In this document: positions 10,167-19,638 of the stretch, piece by piece | Layout: every line of letters starts with the position of its first letter | How positions within the stretch are numbered: position 1 is the stretch's first letter | Assembly (NCBI GenBank): GCA_016710235.1 | Contig: JADJLG010000001.1 | Location: forward strand, 2,903,501 to 2,967,500 | Direction: 5' to 3' | From: Saprospiraceae bacterium | GTDB taxonomy: Bacteria; Bacteroidota; Bacteroidia; Chitinophagales; Saprospiraceae | Length of the DNA stretch: 64,000 nucleotides | Notes under the pieces: model-generated | The model's input: the letters and a program-made list of their open reading frames with translations, nothing else | What the model was told of the DNA's origin: nothing | Databases searched by the model: none | Translations under genes and position numbers: made by a program

Positions 10167-11642
10167 TTGAGAAAAGATGTGATTTTTAATTATATTAATC
10201 AATTCATTTATTTGATTATTAGATTTTTGCTTATACCTGTACTGGTGAGAGTGCTGGGAATGGAAGCATATGGCGTAATTTCGTTTTATTACACAGTAGA
10301 AGTACTTATGGCTTTAATGGATTTTGGAATGGGGGCTACAACTGCCAAAATACTAGCCCACAGCGATACCAACACTAGGGAAAATCGTTTTTCTGCCGTT
10401 AGAAGAATTGAGCTTATTTATCTCACTATCGCTTTAGTTGTAGGAACTTTTTTAATTACTATAGCGCCATTATTTTCAACTCATTGGTTAAATATTTCAA
10501 GCGGTAAGTTGAACGAAAATTTGATTATTCAACTCATGGGAATACTTTTCTTTGTTTCATGGCCAAGATCATTGTACGAGAATATATTAATAGGGCAAAA
10601 CAAACTGACTATCAAGAACATTGTCAATATTATTTCTCATATATTCAGGACTGCACTTATTTTAGGATTTATTTTTCTTTGGAAGTCCGAGATAGAATAT
10701 TATTTTTATGCTATGATTATCAGTAAGGTTATAGAGTCTATCACATTACGTAATTTTGCCTACGCTGATTCCCCGAAACCAATTGAAATTGCTTCTTTTC
10801 AAGATATTAAAATTTACTTACATCAATCATTCCATTTTAGCTTACTTTCTATATTTACCTTAATCTTTTTTCAACTTGACAAATTATATATTTCAAAATA
10901 TTTCAGTGCAGAAGCACTGGGAAACTACAATTTGTCACTCACCCTACCCCATGCATTATTGGCACTGATTACCCCCATTGGATTGGCAGTATTTACAAGG
11001 ACGATTTACTTTGATAAAAATCAACAAGCTCAACATGCATTATTACAGAGTGTCAAAATGGTAGGAATTATATCACTCCTCTATTGTTCCTTTTTAGTTG
11101 GTGGCAAATCAGCGATTTTGGGATTATGGCTTGGATCTCAAAGCCAGCTAATTAATGATTGGATATATCAGAATGCAATATTAGGAATACTGTTTTATTC
11201 CTTAACACAAATACTATCAAACCTCTTTATGCTAAACAATAAATATTTGTGGCTTAATGCTACTATGGCAGTTGCTCTTGCTGTGTATCTTTTCAGCCTA
11301 TGGAGAAGCCAAAGTATAATTGAAGTAGCCAGATCGTGGACGATTACATCTGCTACTTTAATGATTGGTTTGGTTGCGGGGTTTATTTATTATTTTAGAA
11401 ATCCTGGAAGGGAATTGTTAAAAGTAGTTTTTTCAATTGCAGTGATCTATATCTTTGGTTATGTCATTCTCTATTATTCTTCAGAGTTTATTACAAACCA
11501 AGCAGCACAAATTTTAATTTATTTTGTGTTCATTGTGATTTCTGCCTTTATGCTCTTTAAAAAATTTATAATCGGTATTTTAAAATCTTTACAATCAATC
11601 CCAATTTTTAAACTTTTACATCAAAATAAATCATTCAGATAA
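10167..11642 (+). CDS. Wzx-like polysaccharide flippase (MATE/MOP superfamily)
   Basis: An integral membrane protein of 491 residues, expected to flip undecaprenyl-linked repeat units across the inner membrane. The sequence is almost entirely alternating hydrophobic segments, and begins FNYINQFIYLIIRFLLIPVL with VRVLGMEAYGVISFYY, the usual N-terminal helix pair of this family. A short loop carrying DKLYISKYFSAEALGNY lies in the middle. The start is TTG at 10167, one base after the previous stop. No ATG precedes the first helix, which supports it. Its neighbours (transferases and polymerase) indicate a Wzx/Wzy-type pathway. Confidence 0.87.
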   Translation: MRKDVIFNYINQFIYLIIRFLLIPVLVRVLGMEAYGVISFYYTVEVLMALMDFGMGATTAKILAHSDTNTRENRFSAVRRIELIYLTIALVVGTFLITIAPLFSTHWLNISSGKLNENLIIQLMGILFFVSWPRSLYENILIGQNKLTIKNIVNIISHIFRTALILGFIFLWKSEIEYYFYAMIISKVIESITLRNFAYADSPKPIEIASFQDIKIYLHQSFHFSLLSIFTLIFFQLDKLYISKYFSAEALGNYNLSLTLPHALLALITPIGLAVFTRTIYFDKNQQAQHALLQSVKMVGIISLLYCSFLVGGKSAILGLWLGSQSQLINDWIYQNAILGILFYSLTQILSNLFMLNNKYLWLNATMAVALAVYLFSLWRSQSIIEVARSWTITSATLMIGLVAGFIYYFRNPGRELLKVVFSIAVIYIFGYVILYYSSEFITNQAAQILIYFVFIVISAFMLFKKFIIGILKSLQSIPIFKLLHQNKSFR

Positions 11643-11656
11643 AAGGCCACCTACTC

Positions 11657-13006
11657 ATGCTAGATACACATCAAATAGTATTCATCCAGGTAGTTACTCT
11701 CTTCGCACTTGCCGCTTGGATGTACTTTGTAGTATATCGGATTGAAAAAAAAGCTCCTTTTCATGATTTAGGTATAATCTGGCTAAGTGTGCTTACTATT
11801 TATTCTACACTCCCACCCATAGGATGGATGCTTCAGGGATACAAATACCTTACTCCTATTAGTGGCAGATTGTTCTATATGCAACCCTCAGCAGAGGAAC
11901 TGATTTATGTTAATCAAATTGCTATTTCCTACTCAATTGGTTTTGTAGTTTGTTACACATTGCTTCGCAGAACAGTTAAAATGAATTATGTTGAAGGAAT
12001 CAAATGGATAGACAATTCAAAATTGTATACTTCTTTGATTCTGTTGATAATCATCAAGATAGTTTCTGTTATGATCAGTTTTAGTGGCTTACTTGGAACA
12101 GCAACTTCATATTCAGATTCTTATAAGATAATTCAACAAGCCCCAAAATGGCTTGCTCAAGCGATATTGATGTTGCATTCATTCCAAACTATTCTGAATA
12201 TCGTCATTATTGCTGCATTAATGCAACGATGGAAAACGCATAAGCTTTGGATAATTTTCTTTGCTTTTCTAACTATTTTTTCGATCGATATGGATGGCAG
12301 TAGAGCCTCAGTAGTACTATCATTAATTCTTTTTATAATTTGTTTTCACATTTTTGTAAAGGCAATTTCGACTCGAGCTTGGTTAGTTATGGGAATTGTT
12401 GGGATTTCATTTTTTCTTTTATGGGGAATAAGACGAAATTTAAAATCCTGGGAGGCAGTAGGTTCACAAGGATTCACTACACTTGAAATTGGTGAGTTTG
12501 ATGCAATTTATGCAAATGGCATCGATTTATATCAATTACAAAGCAAAGAACCTTATACGGTTCCTTTTACTGTCAGGTTTAATGAATTTTGGTCATTCAT
12601 CCCAAGTCAATTACTGCCTTTTGAAAAAAGAGATTTGGTCAATTGGTACCTGGATGAATACTATCCGGAATACAAGGCAGAAGGAGGTGGATGGGTGTTT
12701 GGGGCTATCCCTCAAGCAATCATAGGTAATGGATTACCAGAGGCAGTAATCCGCGGCATTTTGATCGCAATAGTTTGTTTTCTCCTCACTAAAATACTAA
12801 GACATGGAAAAACCAAATGGTGGTATTTACCATTATACTTGCATCTGATTATCAATGCTTATATGTCATATAGAAACTCGACCTTTCAGCAATTGGGCCC
12901 GATTTTACAATTTGTACTGCCCTCTTTTGCTATAATTTGGTTCATGAGTTTGATATTCTCGATATCTTTAAATGAGTCAAACAAATACCAAACTTATACC
13001 CTATAA
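11657..13006 (+). CDS. Wzy-like oligosaccharide repeat polymerase
   Basis: A polytopic membrane protein of 449 residues with roughly ten or more hydrophobic segments. It has a long hydrophilic loop (around residues 260-350, containing SFIPSQLLPFEKRDLVNWY) before the last helices, the layout of O-antigen and repeat-unit polymerases. It should polymerise the flipped repeats on the periplasmic face. Sequence alone is weak in this fast-evolving family. Position between flippase and glycosyltransferase is the main support. The next gene starts at the base after its stop. Confidence 0.75.
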   Translation: MLDTHQIVFIQVVTLFALAAWMYFVVYRIEKKAPFHDLGIIWLSVLTIYSTLPPIGWMLQGYKYLTPISGRLFYMQPSAEELIYVNQIAISYSIGFVVCYTLLRRTVKMNYVEGIKWIDNSKLYTSLILLIIIKIVSVMISFSGLLGTATSYSDSYKIIQQAPKWLAQAILMLHSFQTILNIVIIAALMQRWKTHKLWIIFFAFLTIFSIDMDGSRASVVLSLILFIICFHIFVKAISTRAWLVMGIVGISFFLLWGIRRNLKSWEAVGSQGFTTLEIGEFDAIYANGIDLYQLQSKEPYTVPFTVRFNEFWSFIPSQLLPFEKRDLVNWYLDEYYPEYKAEGGGWVFGAIPQAIIGNGLPEAVIRGILIAIVCFLLTKILRHGKTKWWYLPLYLHLIINAYMSYRNSTFQQLGPILQFVLPSFAIIWFMSLIFSISLNESNKYQTYTL

Positions 13007-14092
13007 ATGAACCAGCCATCAAAATCCATTATTGTATTACATTGTATTCCCTCAATGAATGGCGGTGGTGCTGAAAAACAATTATGCAAATTGGTCACTG
13101 CATTGAAACATTACCAGGTCGAATCACACGTTTGTTTACTGGAGAAAGGAGTCAATTATCAAGCTTTAGAATCAAGTGGGGCTACTATCCATCTATTAAA
13201 AGTTAAATCAAATTATAGTTTGGATATTTGTAGACAGATCAATGACATCATAGATAAAATTAAACCGGATATAGTTGAAGTGTGGCTGAGTCCGATGTAT
13301 TTTTTTGGTGGAATCTCTGCAATAAAAAAGAACATTCCTTTTATTTTTTACGAGCGCTCATATCCAGGAGTAGATATGTTTACCAAACATGCCTTGCCAA
13401 AGCTTTTTATTGCCCACAAAAGCAAAGTTATACTCACAAATTCAGAAGCAGCAAAACGGATTTGGAAAAAATTTGTTTTCAATAAGCAGAAAGTTATGTT
13501 TATACCTAATATAGTCAATCAAAAGATATCAACAAACGAAAACCCAAGACTTCTTCCCAAACCCTACTCAGCAGTTTATTTGGGGAGACTTAATGAAAGC
13601 AAAAATGTTAAAATCTTGATCGAAGCTTTTGCTCTGGTGGTTCAATCCATACCACAAGCTATTTTAAAAATAGTCGGTGCGGGACCATTAGAAAAAGAAT
13701 TAAAACAGAAAGTAATTAACAGTAATTTGACTGAACATATAGAGTTTTTAGGATATACTCAAAATGTTAGCGAAACTCTTTCAAACGCCCAGTTGTTTGT
13801 CAGCCTGTCCATTGTCGAAGGTATGCCCAATTCGGTTCTTGAATCCGCTTTTCATGGTACACCCATGATATTGTCTGACATTCCTCAACACAGATCTATT
13901 TTTCCCGAAAACTCAGCAATTTATTGTAAAGCTGATCAAGCCCCTGAAGCAGCTGCAGCTATCATTTACGGTTTTCAAAATCCTGAAGAGCTTAAATTGA
14001 TGTCGGTCAGAGCTAGAAATATTGCACAAAATTATTCAGAAGAAAATGTAGTACCCCAATTTCTCCAATTGTATAATAAAATTGTTTCTTAA
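13007..14092 (+). CDS. Glycosyltransferase family 4
   Basis: GT-B transferase of 361 residues. It has the N-terminal glycine-rich acceptor loop (SMNGGGAEKQL) and the C-terminal nucleotide-sugar part with the EGMPNSVLESAFHGTPMI signature, in which the first glutamate pairs with the second as in the EX7E motif. The mid-region YLGRLNESKNVKILIEAF is typical GT4. It should add one sugar to the repeat unit at the cytoplasmic face. It is translated immediately after the polymerase with no gap. Confidence 0.9.
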   Translation: MNQPSKSIIVLHCIPSMNGGGAEKQLCKLVTALKHYQVESHVCLLEKGVNYQALESSGATIHLLKVKSNYSLDICRQINDIIDKIKPDIVEVWLSPMYFFGGISAIKKNIPFIFYERSYPGVDMFTKHALPKLFIAHKSKVILTNSEAAKRIWKKFVFNKQKVMFIPNIVNQKISTNENPRLLPKPYSAVYLGRLNESKNVKILIEAFALVVQSIPQAILKIVGAGPLEKELKQKVINSNLTEHIEFLGYTQNVSETLSNAQLFVSLSIVEGMPNSVLESAFHGTPMILSDIPQHRSIFPENSAIYCKADQAPEAAAAIIYGFQNPEELKLMSVRARNIAQNYSEENVVPQFLQLYNKIVS

Positions 14093-14103
14093 ACAAGTTT
14101 CAG

Positions 14104-15966
14104 ATGTGTGGAATAATTGGTTTTGCAAGTAGATACACTAAGGTTAACTTACCAGTTTTAAAGAGCCAACTTCAAGTCTTAAAACACAGAGGTCCGGACT
14201 TTGATGATGTCTGGATTTCAAGTGACAAAACTGTTGGCCTTGGGCATAGTCGATTGGCTATCATCGATTTGTCACCCCAGGCAAACCAGCCAATGCATTC
14301 TAGCGACCAGAAAATCCATATCACTTTTAATGGCGAAATTTATAATTTCAAGTCGATAAAGAATTCGTTACAATCATTACATTATAAATTTAAGACGGAA
14401 TCAGATACAGAAGTCCTAATAGTAGCCTATCAGCATTGGGGAATACAAATGCTTAATTACATACATGGAATGTTTGCATTTTGTATTTACGATGAAAACC
14501 TACAAACCTTAATCATAGCAAGAGACAGAGTTGGAGAAAAACCACTTTACTATTGCCATCAAGAAAACACCTTCAGATTTGCATCAGAATCCAAAGCGCT
14601 CATTCAACATTCTACACAAAAATTAAAAATAAACCAAGACGCTTTGTTCAATTTCCTCACCAGAGGTTATGTTCAAGGCCACCAATCGATGGTTGGAAAT
14701 ATTTTCAAGTTACCCCCAGGCCATTATGGACTCTATTCTCTAAAAGAGGATCAATTTAGTATTAGAAATTACTGGACGCTACCGGAATTTGATAATGAGC
14801 AAAATCCAAAATCGAGTGAACAATTAGTTGAAGAATGTACCGATATTCTAGATCATGCTGTCCAAGATCAATTAGTTTCTGATGTTCCTTTGGGTGTGCT
14901 TCTAAGTGGTGGTGTAGATTCAAGTCTGATAACAGCTTTTGCCTCTCGACATCTGCCCAGAGTGAAAACATTTACCGTTACTTTTCCTCAATATGCTAAA
15001 TTTGATGAATCTCGACATGCAAAGTTGATCGCTGATTACTTCAATACTGAACACCATGTCCTTGCTGTTGATCGAATCACATGCGATATCATCCCTCAAC
15101 TTGCAATTCAGTATGATGACCCTCTCTGTGATACATCAATGATACCAACTTTTCTTGTTAGTCAATTAATTCGCCAACATTGTACAGTAGCTGTTGGTGG
15201 CGATGGCGGTGATGAACTTTTTGGAGGATATTCTCATTATGACAGGATGATCAAAGTGGCTCAAACCACGAAATACATACCGAGTGGCTTAAAAAAATTG
15301 GTTTCAAAAACGACTCAATATTTACCTCTTGGATTTAAAGGTAGAACTTGGTTAACAAATCTCAATACCAATTTCGACAAGGAGATTCCTCTGATTGCTT
15401 CTATATTCGATGAACATAATCTTAAAAGACTCCTGATTAAACCAATAGAAGCATTCTTGGATGAGAAAAATCCATTTTCAACAAATATTCCTCTTCGCCA
15501 AGATTTATTACAAAGGGCTACACGAATGGATTTTATGAATTATTTACCTGAAGATATTTTAGTTAAAATTGACAGAGCCAGTATGTTAAATTCACTGGAA
15601 ATACGTGCCCCACTGCTCGATGTAAAAATGATTGAATTTGCGTTTTCTCAAGTAGCTTCGCATTTGAAAGCTAGTTCAACTCTTAAAAAAATACTACTAA
15701 AAAAAATTGCAGCCAAAATACTACCTTCTGGATTTGATTTGACAAGAAAACAAGGTTTCAGTATACCGATCAGTGAATGGCTCAGACAAGCAGAATGGAA
15801 CACATTTATGAAGGATATATTATTTTCCAAAGAGCAAGATATTTTTGACAAAAAATACTTGCATCAAATTATTAAAAATCATGAGAAGGGTGCTGACAAT
15901 GGAAATCGGTTATATGGTTTAATACTATTTACCTTATGGAAAAATCACTATCAATTATCCTTGTAA
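14104..15966 (+). CDS. AsnB-type glutamine amidotransferase, first copy
   Basis: Glutamine-dependent asparagine-synthetase family, 620 residues. The N-terminus MCGIIGFA exposes the Cys2 nucleophile of the glutaminase domain, and HRGPD and FNGEIYN follow. The synthetase half has the PP-loop LLSGGVDSSL near residue 265 and GGDGGDELFGGY. In polysaccharide clusters such enzymes often amidate uronic acids of the repeat unit (WbpS-like) rather than make free asparagine. That assignment is by context. A second, clearly different AsnB lies one gene downstream. Confidence 0.9.
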   Translation: MCGIIGFASRYTKVNLPVLKSQLQVLKHRGPDFDDVWISSDKTVGLGHSRLAIIDLSPQANQPMHSSDQKIHITFNGEIYNFKSIKNSLQSLHYKFKTESDTEVLIVAYQHWGIQMLNYIHGMFAFCIYDENLQTLIIARDRVGEKPLYYCHQENTFRFASESKALIQHSTQKLKINQDALFNFLTRGYVQGHQSMVGNIFKLPPGHYGLYSLKEDQFSIRNYWTLPEFDNEQNPKSSEQLVEECTDILDHAVQDQLVSDVPLGVLLSGGVDSSLITAFASRHLPRVKTFTVTFPQYAKFDESRHAKLIADYFNTEHHVLAVDRITCDIIPQLAIQYDDPLCDTSMIPTFLVSQLIRQHCTVAVGGDGGDELFGGYSHYDRMIKVAQTTKYIPSGLKKLVSKTTQYLPLGFKGRTWLTNLNTNFDKEIPLIASIFDEHNLKRLLIKPIEAFLDEKNPFSTNIPLRQDLLQRATRMDFMNYLPEDILVKIDRASMLNSLEIRAPLLDVKMIEFAFSQVASHLKASSTLKKILLKKIAAKILPSGFDLTRKQGFSIPISEWLRQAEWNTFMKDILFSKEQDIFDKKYLHQIIKNHEKGADNGNRLYGLILFTLWKNHYQLSL

Positions 15967-16012
15967 AAGCATTTTCGTAATCTACAGAAAGTAGCCATAA
16001 ATTTTCAAGAAA

Positions 16013-17155
16013 TTGACAAAACCTACATTAGCCATAGACGCCACAAACATATCAGCCGGAGGCGCAGTAACCCATTTAATGGAATTGTGTAGTCATTTGT
16101 CAGCAATCAATCATCATTTCGGTGAGATTTTTATTTTTGGGCCACTCCAATTAGAATCAAAATTACAACTAAGTCCAAATATTAAGTTTATTTCCCACCC
16201 TTGGCTATCTAAAAATTACTTATTTCGATATTTATGGTTAAAATATAAATTTCCGGAAGAATTGAAATTACGAAATGTGGACCTGCTTTTTGTTCCAGGC
16301 GGATACTATTCCGGTAGTTTCAGTCCATTTGTTAGCATGTGTAGAAATATGCTAGTATTTGACAAAAATGAAAGGAATAGATATGGATTTTCATTAATGA
16401 ATGCAAGACTGACTTTATTAAATATATTTCAATCACAAACATTTAGAAAAGCAGCCGGACTTATATTTATTTCAAACTATGCTAAAAACATCGTGAATCA
16501 AAGTTTAAAATTAAAAAATTCTACAATAATTCATCATGGTGTATCAAAGCGGTTTTCGTTGCCCATTAAAAAACAATTACCTATAGAACAATATAATTTC
16601 AACCAACCATTCAAATTTTTATATGTCTCAATTATAGATGTTTATAAACATCAAGATAATGTACTTAAAAGCATTGCTGCTCTAAGAGAAAAATCCTATC
16701 CCGTAGAAATAACTTTTATTGGTGGTAAATACATACCTTGCTATCAACGATTTATCTCCGTTTACAAGGATCTGGGAGCTCAAACTTTTGCCAATTATCT
16801 AGGGGAAGTACCTTACAAAGATTTGATCCAATATTATAAAAATGCAGATGCTTTTATTTTTGCTTCTTCCTGTGAAAATATGCCGAATACCCTTTTGGAA
16901 GCAATGAGCTCTGGCTTGCCGATAGCATGCTCAATATCAAATCCAATGCCCGAATTCTTAGGCGAACATGGATATTATTTTGATCCTGAGCAAGTTGAAA
17001 ACATTTCTACTGCATTGGAAAAATTGCTCCTAGAACCTCAGCAAAGAATGAAAAATGCCAAAGAGGCACAATTGAAAGCACAAGATTACAACTGGAAGCG
17101 TTGCGCTCAGGAAACTATGGATTATCTTTGGAGCATCAAAGCAAATATTGAATAA
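16013..17155 (+). CDS. Glycosyltransferase family 4
   Basis: GT-B transferase of 380 residues starting MTKPTLAIDATNISAGGAVT from TTG at 16013, with 46 bases after the previous gene. The acceptor loop SAGGAVTHL and the donor-side motif CENMPNTLLEAMSSGLPIAC show the GT4 family. The middle segment FLYVSIIDVYKHQDNVLKSI is the usual Rossmann start of the second half. Sugar specificity is unknown. Its TAA shares one base with the next ATG (TAATG), so it is probably coupled with the second amidotransferase. Confidence 0.9.
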   Translation: MTKPTLAIDATNISAGGAVTHLMELCSHLSAINHHFGEIFIFGPLQLESKLQLSPNIKFISHPWLSKNYLFRYLWLKYKFPEELKLRNVDLLFVPGGYYSGSFSPFVSMCRNMLVFDKNERNRYGFSLMNARLTLLNIFQSQTFRKAAGLIFISNYAKNIVNQSLKLKNSTIIHHGVSKRFSLPIKKQLPIEQYNFNQPFKFLYVSIIDVYKHQDNVLKSIAALREKSYPVEITFIGGKYIPCYQRFISVYKDLGAQTFANYLGEVPYKDLIQYYKNADAFIFASSCENMPNTLLEAMSSGLPIACSISNPMPEFLGEHGYYFDPEQVENISTALEKLLLEPQQRMKNAKEAQLKAQDYNWKRCAQETMDYLWSIKANIE

Positions 17156-19053
17156 TGTGTGGCATTTTAGCAATCTTTGGTAGGTATAATGAAGCCAACG
17201 CGCACGAATGCCTGGACAAATTAAAACATCGTGGACCTGATGCTTGTGCTAGTTTTTCGGATGAAAAATTTTATTTAGGTCACCAAAGATTAGCAATCCA
17301 AGATTTGAGCGAAGCAGCCATACAACCCATGTGGACTGATGAAAAAGATGCTGTAATTATATTTAATGGGGAAATATACAATCATTGGAAGTTGAGGCGA
17401 GATACTTTATCAAGTTTTGATTTTAAAACACAATCAGATACTGAAACGTTATTAGTAGGCTTAAAGCAATTTGGTATTGATTTTTGTTCAGGTTTAAATG
17501 GAATATATGCCTTTTGCTATATAGATTACAAAAAGAATGAAGTTTACTGTGTAAGAGATCCATTTGGCATCAAGCCCCTTTATTATTACTATACAGAAAG
17601 TTCACTTTTATTTTCATCAGAAATAAAAGCAATTTCTCATTTCGATCACTTTAATTCTGAATGGGATGCACAATCATTGCTAGATTACACGGAATATCTG
17701 TATAGTCCTAGCACAGATACTGCATTCCGGCAAGTTAAGAAAGTTGCCGCAGGTCATTATATACATTTTAAATTAGGAAATTTTACCAACTTAATTCAAC
17801 AAAAATATTACCAAATTGACTTCAACGGAAATTATTCCAAAAGTAGTGAGATAGATTTGACCAATAAACTTGACAGAATCCTACAAGATTCAATACAAAG
17901 ACAATTATTATCAGATGTTCCGGTAGGTTTTTTCCTTTCGGGTGGTTTAGATTCAAGCTTAATTGTCGCAATCGCTCAAAAAATATTGAAAAAGAAAAAA
18001 CTTCCTTGCTATACTATAGATTCCGAATCAAATACAAGCGCAGATGGCTTTGCAGATGACACAATGTATGCAAGAAAAGTTGCGAAATTACTTGATTGCG
18101 AGTTACATGAAGTAAAGACTGAAACTCCTACACTTTCGGATCTGAGAAAGATGATCCTTCAGCTTGATGAACCTACTGCAGATCCTGCTGCATTACATGT
18201 GAAGAACATTTGTAAAGCTGCTAGAGATAATGGAATTTTTGTACTGTTGGGTGGGACTGGTGCTGATGATATATTCAGTGGATACAGAAGGCACCAATCT
18301 CTATATTATCATCAAATATTTAATATTTTCCCTTACAAACTGAGATGGTTGATGAAAATTTTGGTGTCAAATACAGACAAGGGTATGCCTCATTTCAGAA
18401 GATTATCAAAATTTCTTGATGCCAATGTCCAAAAGAATCCAAAAGAACAGTTATTCAATTCCTATTCATGGAGCCCGCACCAAATTGTTAAACAGTTATT
18501 TCACTCTGATTATAGTAAATATTTTAAATCAGACTCTCATTTCCATTTAAGAAACACGCTTCTGGAAATTCCTAATGAACATGAAGTACTCAATCAAATG
18601 CTGTATTTGGAGATCAAACATTTTCTTGGCGACCATAACTTAAATTACACAGACAAAATGAGTATGGCACATGGAGTTGAAGTTAGGGTTCCTTATTTAG
18701 ACAAAGAGTTGGTAGAGTTTACAACAGAATTGCCACCCAATCTCAAAATGAGAGGAAATGAAACAAAATATATTTTACGAAAGGTAGCTGAGCGCTATCT
18801 GCCCAAAGAGGTAATATATCGTCCAAAATCTGGTTTCGGCTCTCCACTGAGAATATGGTTAAAAGCTGAACTTGGGATTGAATTGGATCAATTGTTTAAT
18901 TCCCCTGAATTCACTCACAACCCTATATTTAAGTCTAATAATGTTTTACAGATTTTGAGTGAACATAGGCAAGGTAAACATGATTATTCTTATACACTTT
19001 TAGCCATTGCTAGTATTTTTATGTTCACCGAGTATTACAATAAGAATGTTTGA
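17155..19053 (+). CDS. AsnB-type glutamine amidotransferase, second copy
   Basis: A second asparagine-synthetase family protein, 632 residues. MCGILAIFG supplies the Cys2 glutaminase nucleophile, followed by HRGPDA and FNGEIYNH. The ATP-binding PP-loop reads FFLSGGLDSSL, and LGGTGADDIFSGYRRH forms the rest of the active site. It differs throughout from the copy at 14104, so this is not a recent duplication. The two may act on different carboxylated sugars of the same polymer. Its last codons overlap the next gene by eight bases. Confidence 0.9.
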   Translation: MCGILAIFGRYNEANAHECLDKLKHRGPDACASFSDEKFYLGHQRLAIQDLSEAAIQPMWTDEKDAVIIFNGEIYNHWKLRRDTLSSFDFKTQSDTETLLVGLKQFGIDFCSGLNGIYAFCYIDYKKNEVYCVRDPFGIKPLYYYYTESSLLFSSEIKAISHFDHFNSEWDAQSLLDYTEYLYSPSTDTAFRQVKKVAAGHYIHFKLGNFTNLIQQKYYQIDFNGNYSKSSEIDLTNKLDRILQDSIQRQLLSDVPVGFFLSGGLDSSLIVAIAQKILKKKKLPCYTIDSESNTSADGFADDTMYARKVAKLLDCELHEVKTETPTLSDLRKMILQLDEPTADPAALHVKNICKAARDNGIFVLLGGTGADDIFSGYRRHQSLYYHQIFNIFPYKLRWLMKILVSNTDKGMPHFRRLSKFLDANVQKNPKEQLFNSYSWSPHQIVKQLFHSDYSKYFKSDSHFHLRNTLLEIPNEHEVLNQMLYLEIKHFLGDHNLNYTDKMSMAHGVEVRVPYLDKELVEFTTELPPNLKMRGNETKYILRKVAERYLPKEVIYRPKSGFGSPLRIWLKAELGIELDQLFNSPEFTHNPIFKSNNVLQILSEHRQGKHDYSYTLLAIASIFMFTEYYNKNV

Positions 19054-19465
19054 AAGATTGTCAGAGGAATTATTTGATCCAGTTAGAAAAAAATGGGTAA
19101 AAAAGACACCTGAGGAATTCATTAGGCAGCAAACCATTAATGCACTTCATCAATACTATGGCTATCCTTATTCCAGAATGAGTATCGAAAAGCAGATTCA
19201 ATTTTTTACTCTAAAGAAAAGATTCGACATTGTGATCTATGACAAATCCATTCAGCCATTTATTTTGGTAGAATGTAAATCTGCAGCAAAAAAAATAAAC
19301 GCTGAAGCGATCTTGCAAATCAGCAGGTATAATTATATTTTGAAAGTACCTTACCTTTTGATCACCAATGGAATAATGAGCATTGTATTCAAACGAAATA
19401 TTGAGGACGAAAGCTGGCTGAGAGTAGAAGACATACCTCATTTTCAAAATTTAGATCCTATTTAA
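19046..19465 (+). CDS. HsdR N-terminal-like nuclease-fold protein
   Basis: A small protein of 139 residues carrying the N-terminal domain of type I restriction R subunits. The PD-(D/E)xK core is visible as KKRFDIVIYD followed by PFILVECKSAAKK, with the QISRYN helix after it. Conserved Bacteroidota proteins of this size exist outside restriction systems, often near holA, and their role is not known to me. I start at the ATG at 19046, which overlaps the asnB stop. A frame from 19007 would add 13 residues. No HsdM or HsdS gene is nearby, so this is not a restriction system here. Confidence 0.82.
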   Translation: MFERLSEELFDPVRKKWVKKTPEEFIRQQTINALHQYYGYPYSRMSIEKQIQFFTLKKRFDIVIYDKSIQPFILVECKSAAKKINAEAILQISRYNYILKVPYLLITNGIMSIVFKRNIEDESWLRVEDIPHFQNLDPI

Positions 19466-19638
19466 AGGTATTAATTTACGTAATGCGCATTTAAACATAA
19501 CATAATTTACTCATATTCAATTCATTACAGTAGATTTTTAATCATAAAAATTATTAACAACTCATTATCCAGCTCTAACAAAAGGTCCGAAAACAAAAAC
19601 AAGTGTTTTCCGTTTCATTATCTACTAATTCTGTTTTT

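Noticed and set aside
19046..19465. A type I restriction system
   Set aside because: Only the HsdR N-terminal-like domain is present; no methylase, specificity or helicase genes are nearby.
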